Shown here: piece by piece, positions 39,312 through 48,932 of the stretch | Layout of the letters: each line of letters starts with the position of its first letter | Position numbering within the stretch: the stretch's first letter is position 1 | NCBI RefSeq assembly: GCF_010668395.1 | Contig: NZ_WUEY01000005.1 | Span: forward strand, 124,001 to 188,000 | Origin: Martinezella lusitana | GTDB lineage: Bacteria > Pseudomonadota > Alphaproteobacteria > Rhizobiales > Rhizobiaceae | DNA: 64,000 nucleotides | Direction of reading: 5' to 3' | Position numbers and translations under genes: made by a program | Notes under the pieces: generated by a model | Told to the model about the DNA's origin: nothing | Database searches by the model: none | Seen by the model: only the letters and a program-made list of their open reading frames with translations

Positions 39312-40586
39312 TTAGGCCGCGTCGGCGGCCAGAAGTTGCATGTCGAGGTGCTTGCCATTGTGGCCGGTGATTGCGACCTGCACAAGGTCGCGCGGGCGAA
39401 GGCCGGGGGCGGCGACAAGCGTGAAGTTTTCCGTATGCGCCAGCCCGTTGTTCTCGACGAGCAGCCATTGCCGTGTTCCGGCCATGCTGTCGAGATGGGT
39501 CTGGTGCAGTCTTTGTCCAGCCTCGCGCAGGCGCGCGGCGCGCTCCTTGACCAAGGCGCGGTCGAGCTGCGGCATGCGGGCGGCGGGCGTGCCGGGGCGC
39601 GGGCTATAGGGAAAGACGTGCAGATGCGCGATCGCGGCCTCTTCGGCAAGGCCGACGGCATTGGCGAACATCTCTTCCGTCTCCGTGGGAAAGCCGGCGA
39701 TCATATCGGCGCCGAAGCTCGTCTCGGGGCGCAGGCGGCGCACGTCCTCGATGAAGCTGATAGCCTCGGCGCGCGAGTGCCGCCGCTTCATGCGCTTGAG
39801 GATCATGTCGTCGCCATGCTGCAGGGACAGATGCAGATGCGGCATGAAGCGCGGCTCGTCGGCGATGAGGTCCATCAGGTGCCGGTCGGCCTCGATGCTG
39901 TCGATGGAAGAAAGCCGCAGGCGGCGGATATCCGGGATCTGCTTCAAAAGCGTCTTGGCAAGCAGGCCAAGCGTCGGCGTTCCCGGCAGATCGGCGCCAT
40001 AGCTCGTGGCATCGACGCCGGTCAGCACGATCTCGCAATAGCCGCTTTCGGTGAGGTTGCGCGCCTGATCGACCACGGCGCCCATCGGCACCGAGCGCGA
40101 ATTGCCGCGGCCATAGGGAATGATGCAGAAGGTGCAGCGATGATCGCAGCCGTTCTGCACCTGGATGAAGGCGCGCACATGGCCATCGATATGGCGGATC
40201 ATCTGCGGCGCTGTCGCCCGCACACTCATGATGTCGTTGACGCGCAGCTTCTCTTCGGCCGAAACGCCGAAATCCGGCAGGGAGCGATAGGAAGCGCTCT
40301 TCAGCTTCTCCTCGTTGCCGAGCACGGCATCCACTTCGGCCATTTCGGCAAAGGTCTGCTTCTCGGTCTGCGCCGCGCAGCCCGTCACGATGATGCGGGC
40401 ATGCGGATTGTCGCGCCGCGCGCGGCGGATCGCCTGCCGCGCCTGGCGCACGGCCTCGCCCGTCACGGCGCAGGTATTGACCAGGATGGCGTTGTTGAGC
40501 CCGGCCTTCTCCGCCTCGGCCCTCATCACTTCGGATTCATAGGTGTTGAGACGACAGCCGAAGGTAATGACCTCGACCCCGCTCAC
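39312..40586 (-). CDS. mtaB: tRNA t6A37 methylthiotransferase MtaB
   Basis: 424 residues from GTG 40586, overlapping the dapF stop by GTGA. The N-terminal MTTase domain has Cys11, Cys39 and Cys70 for the auxiliary cluster, the radical-SAM motif CDHRCTFC has Cys147, Cys151 and Cys154, and a C-terminal TRAM-like part follows. MtaB adds the methylthio group to t6A37 of ANN-decoding tRNAs. The next gene, ftsY, starts 18 bp downstream. A long frame extension upstream through dapF is antisense-like and was not used. Confidence 0.94.
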   Translation of the reverse strand: MSGVEVITFGCRLNTYESEVMRAEAEKAGLNNAILVNTCAVTGEAVRQARQAIRRARRDNPHARIIVTGCAAQTEKQTFAEMAEVDAVLGNEEKLKSASYRSLPDFGVSAEEKLRVNDIMSVRATAPQMIRHIDGHVRAFIQVQNGCDHRCTFCIIPYGRGNSRSVPMGAVVDQARNLTESGYCEIVLTGVDATSYGADLPGTPTLGLLAKTLLKQIPDIRRLRLSSIDSIEADRHLMDLIADEPRFMPHLHLSLQHGDDMILKRMKRRHSRAEAISFIEDVRRLRPETSFGADMIAGFPTETEEMFANAVGLAEEAAIAHLHVFPYSPRPGTPAARMPQLDRALVKERAARLREAGQRLHQTHLDSMAGTRQWLLVENNGLAHTENFTLVAAPGLRPRDLVQVAITGHNGKHLDMQLLAADAA

Positions 40587-41488
40587 CGCGCCTGAGCCCC
40601 CTGCTCCTGATCGCGCGCCCAAAGGCCGGTGATCGGATCGACGGTGCCGGACCATTCCCATTCGGCAGGACCGGTCATGACGACATGGTCGTCCGTCTCC
40701 CGCCATTCGATGGTGAGCAGACCCGGAGCAGGCGCGGAGGCGACATCGATCGTCACCTTGCGGCCGGTACGGCCGGTGCGGGCAGCGCTGACCGCGGCAG
40801 AGCAGGCGGCCGAGCCGCAGGCCAGCGTCAAGCCGGCGCCGCGCTCCCAGGTGCGGGTACGCACCGTCGTCGGCGAAAGCACCTGTGCCAGCGTGATATT
40901 GGCGCGCTCGGGAAACATCGGATGGTTTTCGAGCAGCGGCCCGAAACGGGCGAGATCGAAGGACATCGGGTCCTTGTCGACCCAGAAGATCGCATGCGGA
41001 TTGCCCATCGACATCACGGATGGCGAATGCAGGACCGGATTGTCGATCGGCCCGATCTGCAGCTCGATGCGGCTCGTATCGGCAAACTCCTCGGCAAGCG
41101 GGATCTTGCCCCACGCAAAGACCGGCTTGCCCATGTCGACCGATATCGTGCCGTCCTCATGCTCGACGGCATTCAGGATGCCGGCGACGGTCTGGAAGGT
41201 GAAAACCTTCTTGCCCGTCTCGGCCGCGAGCGCCTGCACGACGCAGCGCGTGCCGTTGCCGCAGGCCTGCGCCTTGGTGCCATCGCAATTCAGGATATCG
41301 ATCCAGGCATCGGTCTCTTGCGCCTTCGGATCGTGGATGGCCATGATCTGGTCGAACTGCGTGGCCGGATCGGCATTGAGCGCAATCGCCGCCTCAGCCG
41401 TCACCACATCCTTGCGGCCGCGCATGTCGACAACCAGGATCTTGTTGCCAAGCCCGTTCATCCGCGCGAATTCGACCGTATTGCTCAT
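40583..41488 (-). CDS. dapF: Diaminopimelate epimerase
   Basis: 301 residues from ATG 41488; a longer frame to 41752 is not conserved. Both catalytic cysteines are visible, Cys76 in ACGNGTRC and Cys224 in [10 protein letters not shown], with the NPHAIFWV and MNGLGNKI segments of the family. It converts LL- to meso-diaminopimelate for lysine and peptidoglycan. It heads the dapF-mtaB-ftsY-yciB-DUF2585 operon. Confidence 0.96.
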   Translation of the reverse strand: MSNTVEFARMNGLGNKILVVDMRGRKDVVTAEAAIALNADPATQFDQIMAIHDPKAQETDAWIDILNCDGTKAQACGNGTRCVVQALAAETGKKVFTFQTVAGILNAVEHEDGTISVDMGKPVFAWGKIPLAEEFADTSRIELQIGPIDNPVLHSPSVMSMGNPHAIFWVDKDPMSFDLARFGPLLENHPMFPERANITLAQVLSPTTVRTRTWERGAGLTLACGSAACSAAVSAARTGRTGRKVTIDVASAPAPGLLTIEWRETDDHVVMTGPAEWEWSGTVDPITGLWARDQEQGAQAR

Positions 41489-41872
41489 GGTGGTATGTCC
41501 GTCTGTGTTTTCGAGCTGTATATGGCGGAAATGCGGGGGAATTACCAGTGGGGCGTGAATAGCTGCACGTTTCAAGATTGCGCGGTCATCCAGGCCACCC
41601 CGATCCTTCGACAGGCTCAGGATGAGGGCGGAACGAATTGCGAGCCATGTAAGGGTGTAGCCCTCACGGTGAGGAGGCTCGCAGGGCCATCTCGAACCAC
41701 GAGGGCGGGTGGCGCGTCTTTCCGTCGAATCCCCTATATGATCTCGGGGCAAATCTGACGGTATTGGCCTTGACGCAATTCAGTTTAAGAAAAAATCATT
41801 CCCAATGTCGGATCACCGAAACCTCACCCGTCTTAGGCTCGTCCACTCCGTCAAATCAGAAGGATTTAGACA
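41489..41872. other. Intergenic region upstream of dapF with a folded repeat-like element
   Basis: 384 bp between divergent genes. A palindromic tract GATCCTTCGACAGGCTCAGGA lies at about 41602-41622. Next to it a 43-nt fold (41640-41682) has an outer GCGAGCC/GGCTCGC stem around two mutually exclusive inner hairpins, AGGG/CCCT and CCTCA/TGAGG. An AT-rich block before the SRPBCC gene (41780-41805) may hold its promoter. No tRNA-like cloverleaf with a CCA end or T-loop was found here. Confidence 0.5.
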
Positions 41873-42316
41873 ATGCCGAATACCATACGCCTGCACCGCG
41901 TCCTGGCCACCAGCCCGGAAAAGGTCTATCGCGCATTCATCGAAGCGGATGCGCTTGCCAAGTGGCTGCCGCCGAACGGCTTCGCCTGCACCGTGCATCA
42001 TCTGGAACCGAGCGTTGGCGGTACGTTCAAAATGTCGTTCCGCAACTTCACGACGGGCGAGAGCCATGCTTTCGGCGGCGATTTTCGCGAGCTGATCCCG
42101 GGCGAGCTGGTGCGCTACACCGACAAGTTCGACGACCCGAACCTGCCGGGGGAAATGGAAGTGACCGTGACGTTGAAGAAGGTTCTCGTCGGAACCGAGG
42201 TCAACATCACCCAGGCCGGCGTGCCCGACGTCATCCCGCCGGAGGCCTGCTATCTCGGCTGGCAGGAATCGCTGGTCAACCTGGCGAAACTGGTCGAGCC
42301 CGAGATTACACAGTAG
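41873..42316 (+). CDS. SRPBCC (AHSA1-like) domain protein
   Basis: 147 residues, soluble. The START/AHSA1 pattern is visible: RVLATSPEKVYRAFIEADALAKWLPPNGFACTV at the N-terminus, a beta-sheet core, and a final helix LGWQESLVNLAKLVEPEI. Such proteins bind hydrophobic ligands or act as co-chaperone-like proteins; the role is unknown. It is monocistronic, with a family C palindromic element just downstream. Confidence 0.88.
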   Translation: MPNTIRLHRVLATSPEKVYRAFIEADALAKWLPPNGFACTVHHLEPSVGGTFKMSFRNFTTGESHAFGGDFRELIPGELVRYTDKFDDPNLPGEMEVTVTLKKVLVGTEVNITQAGVPDVIPPEACYLGWQESLVNLAKLVEPEITQ

Positions 42317-42337
42317 GGCTTGCGACGCACGACGCAA

Positions 42338-42473
42338 CCCCTTCTCCCCTCGGGGAGAAGGTGCCGACAGGCGGATGAGGGGGAATTGCCGCAAGCACAA
42401 AACTCTCGGATTCTGATCTAGTCAGCCCCCTCATCCGACCCTTCGGGCCACCTTCTCCCCGAAGGGAGAAGGA
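42338..42473. repeat. Paired inverted palindromic element, family C copy 2
   Basis: Arms 42338-42383 and 42425-42473 are in inverted orientation with a spacer of about 41 bp. The arm core CTTCTCCCCTCGGGGAGAAG is the same as in copies 1 and 3. It separates the convergent SRPBCC and metallo-hydrolase genes. Confidence 0.85.
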
Positions 42474-42487
42474 ATTTGGTGCGTCCC

Positions 42488-43504
42488 TCACGCAACAGGC
42501 ACGTCGAAGACTTCCCCTGCCCTGAGCGGGCGAAAGCGATCCGGCTCGACGCCCTCGGCCTTCAAGGCGACATCCAGCGCCTGAACGGGCGCATCGATCC
42601 CCTCGTCCGTCAGCTGGAAGGTCGCGAAATGATGGCCGGCGACATAGGCGGCATTGCAGAGCTTCATGCCCTTCACCGCCTCTTCCGGATTCTGGTGCTG
42701 GCCCTTCATGAACCAGCGCGGCTCATAGGCGCCGAACGGCAGGATCGCGAGGCGAAAGCCACCATGCTTTTCCCGGACGGCTTGATAATTGATGCCGTCG
42801 TGAAACCCGGTATCGCCGATATGATAGATCTTGCCCGATGGCGTGGTCAGCACGAATGCCGCCCAGAGAGCCATGCGCCGGTCGCCCATGCCCCGCGCCG
42901 ACCAGTGATGACAAGGTTCGACATCGATGGTCACCCCGTCATTGACGGCAATGCGGTCGCCCCAATCGACCACGGTGATATTGGCATCGGGAACGGCACG
43001 GCGAATGATCGTATCGTTGCCGAGCGGTGTCACCATCTGCGGCCGATGCGCCGCCTGCAGGCGCGCGAGCGTGGCGAGATCGAGATGGTCATAGTGATTG
43101 TGCGTCACCAGGACGAGGTCGATATTCGGCAGGTCCTCGAAGCGGATGCCGGGCGGCACCACGCGCTTCGGCCCGACGGAACGGAAGGGGCTGACCCGAT
43201 CCGACCAGACCGGATCGGTCAGGATGTTCAGACCGGCGATCTGCACCAGCATCGATGCATGCCCGACCATGGTCACACGCAACTGGCTGCCGAAAACGTG
43301 CCGGTCGGGCCTGGCCGGAGGGAAGGCGCTGATGACGGGATTGGGCCAGCGCACCCGGCCGCCGCCAAACTGCCATTTCAGCAGATCGAACGGACCGCCC
43401 GGCGCGACGCCGCCGGGATTGAAGAAGCGCTGACCATCGAAGTGGTCCGAGACCGGACCCTGATAATAGGGATTTTTCCTGGATGGACCGGATGAGCTCG
43501 TCAT
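42488..43504 (-). CDS. MBL-fold metal-dependent hydrolase (NAPE-PLD-like)
   Basis: 338 residues from ATG 43504, overlapping the upstream stop by ATGA; an in-frame ATG at 43567 is not used. The metal motif THNHYDHLD places His135, His137, Asp139 and His140, followed by PCHHWSARG and HIGDTGFHDG, which supply further metal ligands. The pattern matches the UlaG/NAPE-PLD group of metallo-beta-lactamase-fold hydrolases. The substrate may be a phospholipid or other phosphodiester, which is inferred from the family only. It is coupled with the preceding unknown gene. Confidence 0.9.
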   Translation of the reverse strand: MTSSSGPSRKNPYYQGPVSDHFDGQRFFNPGGVAPGGPFDLLKWQFGGGRVRWPNPVISAFPPARPDRHVFGSQLRVTMVGHASMLVQIAGLNILTDPVWSDRVSPFRSVGPKRVVPPGIRFEDLPNIDLVLVTHNHYDHLDLATLARLQAAHRPQMVTPLGNDTIIRRAVPDANITVVDWGDRIAVNDGVTIDVEPCHHWSARGMGDRRMALWAAFVLTTPSGKIYHIGDTGFHDGINYQAVREKHGGFRLAILPFGAYEPRWFMKGQHQNPEEAVKGMKLCNAAYVAGHHFATFQLTDEGIDAPVQALDVALKAEGVEPDRFRPLRAGEVFDVPVA

Positions 43505-44490
43505 GACTTGTCCGCGCCTTGATGGTCCGCTGCCTGTCCTTGCGGCCGGCCGATCCTGGCAAGCCACTCCTCGGCCTCGCCCGCCGTCAGCGTTCCCTCG
43601 ATCACGACATTCGCCGGCATGGCGAAGAGCTGCGGCGTAAAGAAGCTCGTATCCCAGAGGGCTGCTCCTTCGATCGGAGGTGAAAGCAGAATGACTTGCC
43701 GGTCATCGATGCGGGCTATCGTCTCGACAGGCGCCTCGCCGGAAATCTCGATGAGACCGGATTGGTCCGGCTGCACCGTCTCATAGCGCCACCAGGGCTC
43801 GTCGTTGCCGTCTTCGGCCACCGTCACGCACCGCGCCATGTCGGTGATGAACCTGTTGGGCGCGCGGCCGCCGGGCAACGTTTCGCCGAATGCCGCCTGG
43901 ATGAGCGTGAACAGATGAAAGCAGTTGACGATATTGTCGTAGCGCAGGCGAAAGCCCTGACGGCTGGGCAGATGCAGCACGAGCAAGGCGTCGCTTCGGC
44001 TCAGGAGCACCTGGCGGACCCAGGCTGCGCCCGGCGTATAATCCTGCAGCTCGGCAAGCTGCGCCATCAGCGCCTTGTTGCCGGCCGCGAGCTTGCGTTC
44101 CTGCGGCATGGCGGAGAGATGCGAAACCGCCGACTGGCTCAGCAGCTGGAAGGCATCGAGCAGCTGTCTTTGCCGCGGGCTCAGCTCCTTGTGGCCTGCA
44201 AAGCCGCGATGGACCTGCGGCAGCCAGGCCATATAGAGCTCCCACACGGCCGCGCCGCTGCGCTCCACCGCACCGCCCTTCTCGACGATGGTGCCGAGCA
44301 TGTTGGCAAGGATCGCGGCGCCCGGCGGCGGCAGGTGGCCAAGCTCGCGCGCCGCCCGCGCCACGATCTTGGGCTGAGCCTTGGCGCCCGCGTAGAAGGC
44401 TTGCGCCGCCGCATTGAATTGCGCGTCGACGCGGCCGCCGGCATAGGCGCGGCAGGCGGCAAGAAGGTTGGTCAGGGCTGCATCATTCAT
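43501..44490 (-). CDS. Unknown soluble protein coupled to the MBL hydrolase
   Basis: 329 residues from ATG 44490; an in-frame start at 44538 is possible. Helical, Ala-rich N-terminal half, then a mixed alpha/beta half with WVRQVLLSRSDALLVLHLPSRQGFRLRYDNIVNCFHLFTLIQAAFG and RCVTVAEDGNDEPWWRYE. No signal peptide or membrane segment and no catalytic motif that I recognise. Its stop overlaps the start of the hydrolase, so the two products probably act together. I do not recognise a family name. Confidence 0.7.
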   Translation of the reverse strand: MNDAALTNLLAACRAYAGGRVDAQFNAAAQAFYAGAKAQPKIVARAARELGHLPPPGAAILANMLGTIVEKGGAVERSGAAVWELYMAWLPQVHRGFAGHKELSPRQRQLLDAFQLLSQSAVSHLSAMPQERKLAAGNKALMAQLAELQDYTPGAAWVRQVLLSRSDALLVLHLPSRQGFRLRYDNIVNCFHLFTLIQAAFGETLPGGRAPNRFITDMARCVTVAEDGNDEPWWRYETVQPDQSGLIEISGEAPVETIARIDDRQVILLSPPIEGAALWDTSFFTPQLFAMPANVVIEGTLTAGEAEEWLARIGRPQGQAADHQGADKS

Positions 44491-44649
44491 TCGGGTCTGT
44501 CTCGGAGAATCATGTCTTGGCGGGGATCGATACAACAATTAGGAAAAGGCGCTGCCGGTAAAACGACATTCATATAGCGATATCGGCCGGGCGTTTCAGG
44601 CATTTCCGCCGCCTTGGGTTGACTTTGCCGGCCTTTTCCTGTTTATCGC

Positions 44650-44762
44650 CCGCAATCTGCGACGAGCACAAGCCTCCGAGCCACCGACCGGGACCCATAA
44701 AGGTATAAAGAGATCCCGGAGGTCAACACCCGACAGCGCGACGCGCCCTCGGGTGCTTTTTG
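44650..44762 (+). ncRNA. Candidate small RNA upstream of ffh with its own promoter and terminator
   Basis: TTGACT (44619-44624) and TTTATC (44642-44647), 17 bp apart, form a promoter. The transcript would start near 44654 and end at a terminator: CACCCGA (44727-44733) / TCGGGTG (44749-44755), an inner GCGCG stem and TTTTT. In between, CCGGGA (44688-44693) pairs with TCCCGG (44714-44719), and CCTCCG (44673-44678) with CGGAGG overlapping it, so two folds compete. Length about 108 nt. It is not the SRP RNA: the GGAA-type core is absent. A structured RNA upstream of ffh has been described in Rhizobiales, as far as I recall. Confidence 0.65.
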
Positions 44763-44865
44763 GCTTTGCGTCTTGTTTTCGTCATGGAAAAGCACGACGT
44801 TTTCGGGCGAGGATCCGCACTTATGCGCAAATCCAAAGCTCCAGGCGATCGATAAGGAAGAATTG

Positions 44866-46434
44866 ATGTTTGAAAACCTCCAGGACCGTCTTGGTTCCAT
44901 TCTGAATGGACTGACAGGCCGCGGCGCGCTTTCGGAAGCCGATGTTTCCGCAGCGCTGCGCGAGGTTCGCCGCGCGCTGCTCGAAGCCGACGTGGCGCTT
45001 GATGTCGTTCGCTCCTTTACCGATCGCGTCCGTGAAAAGGCCGTCGGCGCCGAAATCCTGAAGTCGATCAAGCCCGGCCAGATGGTCGTCAAGATCGTGC
45101 ATGACGAGCTGATCGAAATGCTCGGCGGCGAAGGCGTCGGCATCGACCTCAACGCGCCGGCCCCGGTCGTCGTCATGATGGTCGGCCTGCAGGGCTCCGG
45201 CAAGACCACCACGACGGCCAAGATCGCCAATCGCCTGACGAGCCGCGACCGCAAGAAGGTCCTGATGGCGTCGCTCGACACGCGCCGTCCGGCAGCGCAG
45301 GAGCAGTTGCGCCAGCTCGGCGTGCAGACGGGCGTCGATACGCTGCCCGTCATCGCCGGCCAGTCGCCGACCGATATTGCCGCCCGCGCCGTGCAGGCCG
45401 CCAAGCTCGGCGGCCACGACATCGTCATCCTCGACACCGCCGGCCGCACCCATATCGACGAGCCGCTCATGGTCGAGATGGCTGACATCAAGAAGCGGTC
45501 CAATCCGCACGAAATCCTGCTGGTCGCCGACAGCTTGACCGGTCAGGACGCCGTCAACCTCGCCCGCAATTTCGACGAGCGCGTCGGGATCACCGGCCTC
45601 GTGCTGACCCGCATGGACGGCGATGGCCGCGGCGGTGCGGCCCTTTCGATGCGCGCCGTCACCGGTAAGCCGATCAAGCTGATCGGTGTCGGCGAAAAGA
45701 TGGGCGAGCTGGAGGAATTCCATCCCCGCCGTATCGCCGACCGCATCCTCGGCATGGGCGACATCGTCTCGCTGGTCGAGAAGGCCGCTGAGAATATCGA
45801 CGCCGAGAAGGCTGCCGCCATGGCCGCCAAGATGGCCAAGGGCAAGTTCGACCTGAACGATCTCGCCGATCAGCTCGGCCAGATGCAGAAGATGGGCGGC
45901 ATGGGCGGCATCATGGGGATGATGCCCGGCATGGCCGGCATGAAGGACAAGATGGCCGCCGCCGGCCTCAACGACAAGCTTTTCGGCCGCCAGCTCGCCA
46001 TCATCTCCTCGATGACCAAGGCAGAGCGCGCCAATCCGGACCTGCTGAAACATTCCCGCAAGAAGCGCATCGCCGCCGGCTCCGGCACCGACGCCTCCGA
46101 CATCAACAAGCTTCTAAAGATGCACCGCCAGATGGCGGACATGATGAAGATGATGGGCGGCAAGGGCAAAGGCGGCATGATGAAGCAGCTGATGGGCGGC
46201 CTCGCCGGCAAGATGGGCCTCGGCGGCGGCATGGGTGGAATGCCCGACCTGTCGAACATGGATCCCAAGCAGCTCGAAGCCCTGCAGAAGCAGGCCGAAG
46301 CCGCGGGCCTCGGCCGTCCCGGCGGCATGCCGGGCCTCGGCGGCGGTGGCGGATTGCCCGGTCTCGGCGGCGCCAAGCTGCCGGGTCTCGGCGGTGGTTT
46401 CCCAGGCCTGCCCGGTTTGCCGAAGAAGAAGTGA
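44866..46434 (+). CDS. ffh: Signal recognition particle protein Ffh
   Basis: 522 residues from ATG 44866 with AAGGAAG at 44854-44860. N domain, then the G domain with GLQGSGKTTTT, DTRRPAA, DTAGR and TRMDGDGRGG, then the Met-rich M domain that binds signal sequences and SRP RNA (KLLKMHRQMADMMKMMGGKGKG). The C-terminal tail is extremely Gly/Leu/Pro-rich (GLGGGGGLPGLGGAKLPGLG), longer than in E. coli. It works with FtsY, encoded 5.6 kb away on the other strand. Chorismate mutase follows after 18 bp. Confidence 0.97.
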   Translation: MFENLQDRLGSILNGLTGRGALSEADVSAALREVRRALLEADVALDVVRSFTDRVREKAVGAEILKSIKPGQMVVKIVHDELIEMLGGEGVGIDLNAPAPVVVMMVGLQGSGKTTTTAKIANRLTSRDRKKVLMASLDTRRPAAQEQLRQLGVQTGVDTLPVIAGQSPTDIAARAVQAAKLGGHDIVILDTAGRTHIDEPLMVEMADIKKRSNPHEILLVADSLTGQDAVNLARNFDERVGITGLVLTRMDGDGRGGAALSMRAVTGKPIKLIGVGEKMGELEEFHPRRIADRILGMGDIVSLVEKAAENIDAEKAAAMAAKMAKGKFDLNDLADQLGQMQKMGGMGGIMGMMPGMAGMKDKMAAAGLNDKLFGRQLAIISSMTKAERANPDLLKHSRKKRIAAGSGTDASDINKLLKMHRQMADMMKMMGGKGKGGMMKQLMGGLAGKMGLGGGMGGMPDLSNMDPKQLEALQKQAEAAGLGRPGGMPGLGGGGGLPGLGGAKLPGLGGGFPGLPGLPKKK

Positions 46435-46452
46435 GAAGGATCGCTGAACCCC

Positions 46453-46755
46453 ATGATTGATCCAGACGTCAAAGCCCAACTGGGCAACTACCGCCAGTCG
46501 ATCGACAATATCGATGCCGCACTGGTGCACATGCTGGCCGAACGCTTCCGCTGCACGAAGGAAGTGGGCGTGCTGAAGGCCAAGTACGACCTGCCGCCGG
46601 CCGATCCGGCGCGCGAAGAATACCAGATCGAACGCCTGCGCCGTCTGGCAAAGGACGCAAATCTGGACCCGGATTTCGCCGAGAAGTTCCTGAACTTCGT
46701 CATCAAGGAAGTCATCCGGCATCATGAACAGATCGCTGCCGATCTCAAAGGATAA
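46453..46755 (+). CDS. Chorismate mutase, AroQ type
   Basis: 100 residues, the monofunctional AroQ size. The helical pattern YRQSIDNIDAALVHMLAERFRCTKEVGVLKAKYDLPPADPAREEYQIERLR carries the conserved Arg and Lys of the active site, with a final helix FLNFVIKEVIRHHEQ. It converts chorismate to prephenate for phenylalanine and tyrosine. It is 18 bp after ffh and is followed by rpsP after a gap with a repeat. Confidence 0.9.
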   Translation: MIDPDVKAQLGNYRQSIDNIDAALVHMLAERFRCTKEVGVLKAKYDLPPADPAREEYQIERLRRLAKDANLDPDFAEKFLNFVIKEVIRHHEQIAADLKG

Positions 46756-46764
46756 TTCCCGGCA

Positions 46765-46808
46765 GCATGATCCCGAAAGACGCAGGACGTTTTCGACAGG
46801 GATCGTGC
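46765..46808. repeat. Palindromic repeat, family E copy 1
   Basis: GCATGATCCC and GGGATCGTGC arms (one mismatch) enclose CGAAA...TTTCG. The layout matches 51049-51097 read on the other strand. It lies between the chorismate mutase gene and rpsP. Confidence 0.65.
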
Positions 46809-46883
46809 GGCACGGGAAAGGCAGCGCGACGTAACCAATACCGCTAAACGAAGCGGTCAAGAAAAGCCTAAGGAGTAGAAATT

Positions 46884-47243
46884 ATGGCACTGAAAATTCG
46901 TCTCGCCCGCGGTGGTTCCAAGAAGCGCCCGTACTATCACGTTGTTGTTGCCGACGCTCGCTCGCCGCGCGACGGCCGCTTCCTGGAGACCCTCGGCTCC
47001 TGGAACCCGATGCTCGCCAAGGACGACGCCAAGCGCGTTGAACTCAAGGCCGAGCGCATCAAGCATTGGCTCGACCACGGCGCACAGCCGACCGACCGCG
47101 TTCTGCGCTTCCTGGCCGAAGCCGGCATTGCCCAGCGCGACGCCAAGAACAACCCGGAAAAAGCAAAGCCGGGCAAGCGCGCTCAGGAACGCGCTGCTGA
47201 AAAGGCACAGAAGGCCGCTGACGCAGCTGCTGCTTCCGAGTAA
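46884..47243 (+). CDS. rpsP: 30S ribosomal protein S16
   Basis: 119 residues. The conserved [34 protein letters not shown]-terminus and LGSWNPM are unmistakable. The C-terminus is extended by a basic, Ala/Lys-rich tail after about residue 85, as in other rhizobia. The ribosome binding site is AGGAG. A terminator follows, so the usual rpsP-rimM-trmD linkage is broken at this point by a terminator and a repeat. Confidence 0.98.
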   Translation: MALKIRLARGGSKKRPYYHVVVADARSPRDGRFLETLGSWNPMLAKDDAKRVELKAERIKHWLDHGAQPTDRVLRFLAEAGIAQRDAKNNPEKAKPGKRAQERAAEKAQKAADAAAASE

Positions 47244-47261
47244 TCGGCTCCGCAATCATTG

Positions 47262-47300
47262 AAAAACGGGCGGCATGGCGACATGGCGCCCGTTTTTTAT
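47262..47300 (+). terminator. Rho-independent terminator of rpsP
   Basis: ACGGGCG (47266-47272) and CGCCCGT (47287-47293) form the stem, followed by TTTTTT. The left side has an A run, so it may work in both directions. Confidence 0.85.
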
Positions 47301-47394
47301 TTCCCATCCGCGGGTCTTCATCCTATGAGAGAACGCAACGGCAGCCCGCGCGTCACATATGACGCGCAAAGGCCGCTGCAGCACTTTATATCCG

Positions 47395-47438
47395 CTGCAT
47401 AATTCCTTAAATCGAATCCGATTTGAGGAATTATGCAG
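47395..47438. repeat. Palindromic repeat, family B copy 2
   Basis: Arms of 20 bp, CTGCATAATTCCTTAAATCG and its near reverse complement with one T-G-type difference, lie around a 4-bp loop. It matches 6955-6998 and lies 26 bp before the rimM start. Confidence 0.8.
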
Positions 47439-47464
47439 CGATCCCGGCAATCGGCGAAGAGAGC

Positions 47465-48046
47465 ATGACGAAACTGCAAAACCCGGTATTGATGGCCACC
47501 ATCGGCGCGGCACAGGGCCTCAGAGGCGAAGTGCGGGCCCGCGCCTATACCTCGGACCCCACGGCGCTTGGCGACTACGGCCACCTGCACAGCATGGATG
47601 GCCGCAGCTTCGAAGTGCTGGAAATTCGCGAAGCCAAGAACATCGTGGTGGTGCGCTTCCGCGGCGTCAACGACCGCAATGCCGCCGAGGCGCTGAACGG
47701 GCTGGAGCTCTACATCGAGCGCGACAACCTGCCGGACGAGGAGCTCGACGAAGACGAGTTCTACTACACCGATCTCGAAGGGCTGGAAGCGGTCGACGAC
47801 AAGGGCACCAGCTACGGCACGATCAGCGGCATTTATGATTTCGGCGCCGGCGACCTCCTGGAGCTTAAGGGGCCGGGCAAGCGGCCTGTGCTGATTCCCT
47901 TTTCGGAAGCCGCCGTGCTTGAAATCGACCTCGAGGGCGGCAAGGTCCTGATCGATCCGCTGGCCGCCGGCCTGATCGACGACCCCGACGACCTCATCGG
48001 CAAGCCGCCGAAGCCGGAAAAGCCGCAGGGCAAGACGAAGAAGTGA
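47465..48046 (+). CDS. rimM: Ribosome maturation factor RimM
   Basis: 193 residues from ATG 47465. The N-terminal RimM beta-barrel has [25 protein letters not shown], and the PRC-like C-terminal half has [36 protein letters not shown]. RimM binds S19 and helps 16S processing. An acidic linker (DEELDEDEF) is unusually dense. trmD follows after 24 bp. Confidence 0.96.
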   Translation: MTKLQNPVLMATIGAAQGLRGEVRARAYTSDPTALGDYGHLHSMDGRSFEVLEIREAKNIVVVRFRGVNDRNAAEALNGLELYIERDNLPDEELDEDEFYYTDLEGLEAVDDKGTSYGTISGIYDFGAGDLLELKGPGKRPVLIPFSEAAVLEIDLEGGKVLIDPLAAGLIDDPDDLIGKPPKPEKPQGKTKK

Positions 48047-48070
48047 TCCTTATTGGGAAGTGACCGCGCC

Positions 48071-48763
48071 ATGAGCTTCCGGGCCACCATCCTGACCCTC
48101 TACCCCGAGATGTTTCCCGGCCATCTCGGAACGTCGCTCGCCGGCAAGGCGATGGAACGCGGGCAATGGTCGCTCGACACCGTGCAGATCCGCGATTTCG
48201 CCACCGACCGGCACCGCACCGTCGACGACACGCCCGCTGGCGGCGGCGCCGGCATGGTGCTGAAGCCGGATGTCCTTGCCCGCGCCATCGATCATGCCAG
48301 CGAAAACGACAATCGTCCGCGCCTGCTGATGAGCCCGCGCGGCAAGCCGCTGACGCAGAAGCGCGTGCGCGAACTTGCGAACGGCGATGGCGTCATCATC
48401 GTCTGCGGCCGCTTCGAAGGCGTCGACCAGCGCGTCATCGACGGCCGTGACCTCGAGGAAGTCTCGATCGGCGACTATATTCTCTCCGGCGGCGAGCCGG
48501 CCGCGCTGATCCTGCTCGATGCCATCGTCCGCATCCTGCCCGGCGTCATGGGCAACGATCTTTCCGGTCTGCACGAGAGCTTCGAAGGCGGTCTGCTGGA
48601 GCATCCGCACTACACTCGCCCGCAGCTTTGGGAGGATCGCGAGATCCCCGCCGTGCTCACGTCGGGCAACCATGCGGCCATCGCCAAATGGCAACGGGAA
48701 CAGGCCGAACAGCTGACAAGGGAACGCAGGCCGGATCTTTTGGACAAAATGCCAAAGGCATAG
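48071..48763 (+). CDS. trmD: tRNA (guanine-N1-)-methyltransferase TrmD
   Basis: 230 residues from ATG 48071; an in-frame TTG at 48053 is unlikely. The SPOUT-type knot region is present in [14 protein letters not shown] [37 protein letters not shown] and [20 protein letters not shown]. TrmD makes m1G37 in tRNAs and prevents frameshifting. The rplS gene expected next is displaced by two small genes. Confidence 0.97.
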   Translation: MSFRATILTLYPEMFPGHLGTSLAGKAMERGQWSLDTVQIRDFATDRHRTVDDTPAGGGAGMVLKPDVLARAIDHASENDNRPRLLMSPRGKPLTQKRVRELANGDGVIIVCGRFEGVDQRVIDGRDLEEVSIGDYILSGGEPAALILLDAIVRILPGVMGNDLSGLHESFEGGLLEHPHYTRPQLWEDREIPAVLTSGNHAAIAKWQREQAEQLTRERRPDLLDKMPKA

Positions 48764-48932
48764 AGGCCGGCTGACTATTTGTCTGCCCGGATCTATTCAT
48801 TACCTATGTGCTTTTGAAGCGGCCACACTATCTCACCACGCTTTGAGCACGAGTCCTCAGCTTTCGGGGATAGCAGCGCCTCTATTCGTGCAGTTCAACT
48901 GATGGATCGATGACGCGGGAGCCAAGAAGCCT

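Noticed and set aside
41489..41872. tRNA gene in the dapF upstream gap
   Set aside because: The fold has no acceptor/T-arm combination with GTTC-type T-loop and no anticodon arm in the right place.
44650..44762. SRP (4.5S) RNA gene
   Set aside because: It lacks the conserved symmetric and asymmetric loop core with the GGAA tetraloop; only the neighbouring ffh suggested it.
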